A stretch of 6,043 nucleotides of DNA, from assembly GCA_955652715.1 (NCBI GenBank), contig CATPBS010000195.1:1-6043 (forward strand). The letters are read 5' to 3'. Of the stretch, positions 5,209-6,043 are shown piece by piece. The notes below the pieces were generated by a model. It did not search any database, was not told where the DNA came from, and saw nothing but the letters and a program-made list of their open reading frames with translations. The translations under genes were made by a program, and so were the position numbers. Within the stretch, counting starts at the first letter, position 1, and each line of letters begins with the position of its first letter. The DNA is from an uncultured Candidatus Udaeobacter sp. (GTDB lineage Bacteria > Verrucomicrobiota > Verrucomicrobiia > Chthoniobacterales > UBA10450).

Positions 5209-6043
5209 TTACTTCAACGACGCGAGATCAATCACAAACCGGTAACGGACATCGCTTTTCACCATTCGATCGTATGCCTGATTGACCTGCTGAATGGGAA
5301 TAACCTCGACGTCTGAAGTAATCTTGTGCCTGGCGCAGTAATCCAGCATCTCCTGTGTTTCGGGCGATCCGCCAATCAGCGACCCGGCGACGCTCCTTCG
5401 GCCCAGCACCAAGTTAAACGGTGAGAGTTGTTCCTCACCGGACGGCAACCCCACGCAGATCATTACTCCGTTCGTTCGAAGCAGCCCTAGATAGAAGTCG
5501 AAGTCGTGCGTAGCGGAGACGGTGTCGATGAGAAAATCGAAGTGATTAGTCAGCGTTTTCATTTTCTCGGCATCACTTGTTAGGGCGAAGTTAGTGGCGC
5601 CCATCCGCTTGGCATCGCGCTGCTTGTTCGGTGATCGGCTTAAGACCGTCACCTTCGCTCCGAACGCGGAAGCAAATTTGACGGCCATGTGGCCCAGCCC
5701 TCCGAGCCCCAGAACCGCAACCTTATGTCCCTTACCAATTTTCCAATAACGAAGTGGCGAGTAGGTGGTGATCCCTGCGCACAGCAAAGGCGCGACTTTC
5801 TCGAGCGGAAGTTTCGACGGGACCTTCAACACGTACTCTTCGTCCACGACGATTTTCGTGGAGTAACCACCTCTCGTGATCGTCTTTCCATCCTTCTCAT
5901 AGCTGTTGTAGGTCAAGACGAGTCCGCCAGTGCAATATTGCTGCAATCCATCTCTGCAATTGGAGCATTTCCGGCATGAATCGACGAAGCAGCCGACAGC
6001 TGCGACATCGCCTTTTTTAAATCGTCTGGCCCTCTTCCCTTTC
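5209..6043 (-). CDS. Zinc-dependent NADP(H) alcohol dehydrogenase, cinnamyl-alcohol-dehydrogenase type, N-terminus beyond the window
   Basis: Cytoplasmic medium-chain dehydrogenase that interconverts alcohols and aldehydes. The frame is open to the window edge (first whole codon at 6042) and ends at TAA 5211-5209, giving 277 visible residues of an expected ~350. The structural zinc site is complete: Cys23, 26, 29 and 37 in C-x2-C-x2-C-x7-C. Cys88 in LLCAGIT is the later catalytic-zinc ligand. The Rossmann fold has GLGGLGH (112-118), followed by VTVLSRSPNK (131-140), whose Ser and Lys suggest NADP(H) over NAD(H). GGYSTKIVVDEEYVLKVP and LCAGITTYSPLRYWK are typical of the YahK/AdhA/CAD subgroup. 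The first catalytic Cys and the GHE motif lie outside the window. The TTG at 5946 is internal, since the zinc cysteines lie upstream of it in the same frame. Substrate cannot be predicted; many relatives are broad aldehyde reductases. Confidence 0.93.
   Translation of the reverse strand, partial: KGKRARRFKKGDVAAVGCFVDSCRKCSNCRDGLQQYCTGGLVLTYNSYEKDGKTITRGGYSTKIVVDEEYVLKVPSKLPLEKVAPLLCAGITTYSPLRYWKIGKGHKVAVLGLGGLGHMAVKFASAFGAKVTVLSRSPNKQRDAKRMGATNFALTSDAEKMKTLTNHFDFLIDTVSATHDFDFYLGLLRTNGVMICVGLPSGEEQLSPFNLVLGRRSVAGSLIGGSPETQEMLDYCARHKITSDVEVIPIQQVNQAYDRMVKSDVRYRFVIDLASLK

Noticed and set aside
5689..5979. 96-residue plus-strand frame opposite the alcohol dehydrogenase
   Set aside because: It is antisense to the Rossmann fold and zinc site of a clear dehydrogenase and has no protein-like features.

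Overview
The window looks like a piece of a soil or freshwater Verrucomicrobiota chromosome (Chthoniobacterales / Udaeobacter-like). This is an inference. It rests on the feel of the proteins (an ArnT-like DRDEPRFAE glycosyltransferase, an S74 C-terminus, an unassigned ~446-residue ATP-grasp-like protein next to ruvA), moderate-to-high GC, weak or absent Shine-Dalgarno sites, and many short palindromic and heptameric repeats lying between and inside genes. No rRNA or marker gene fixes the lineage.

Layout. Positions 1-270 (+) hold the C-terminal end of a protein with an S74 (endosialidase-type) intramolecular chaperone domain and a coiled-coil tail. Positions 271-487 are non-coding and carry two hairpins after that gene, two heptamers of a dispersed repeat, and a terminator-like hairpin for the opposite strand. 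On the minus strand, a complete PAP2 lipid phosphatase (658-1278) is followed, with a TTGA stop/start overlap, by a possible 57-residue gene (488-661). Divergent from the phosphatase is an ArnT-like GT-C glycosyltransferase (from about 1298) whose frame is broken by two stops near 2519 and 2540. Its C-terminal domain continues in the same frame to 2881, so it is probably a pseudogene or a site of sequence error. A nested pair of inverted repeats (2890-3062) fills the space before ruvA (3079-3690). A 35-bp-arm palindrome made of phased 7-mers (3694-3787) then fills the whole space before a 446-residue ATP-grasp-like protein (3794-5134). Convergent with it is a zinc alcohol dehydrogenase of the cinnamyl-alcohol-dehydrogenase type (5209-6043), whose N-terminus lies beyond the window.

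How the genes relate. The PAP2 phosphatase and ArnT-like transferase could both act on polyprenyl-phosphate carriers at the cell envelope (one frees the carrier, the other spends a carrier-linked sugar), but this is suggested only by adjacency. RuvA is housekeeping. The dehydrogenase and the S74 protein show no clear link to the rest.

The most unusual content is the repeats. A family built from phased 7-base units (about YYCAAYG and TCAAACM) occurs at four places: as a palindrome abutting a start codon, as a remnant at 413-426, and twice inside coding frames. In the two unrelated proteins it encodes the same peptide pattern, NQTSxxKxQTS. A second, double-hairpin repeat is also read in frame inside the glycosyltransferase. 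The window therefore appears to be colonised by several small non-autonomous repeat families able to sit in genes without breaking them.
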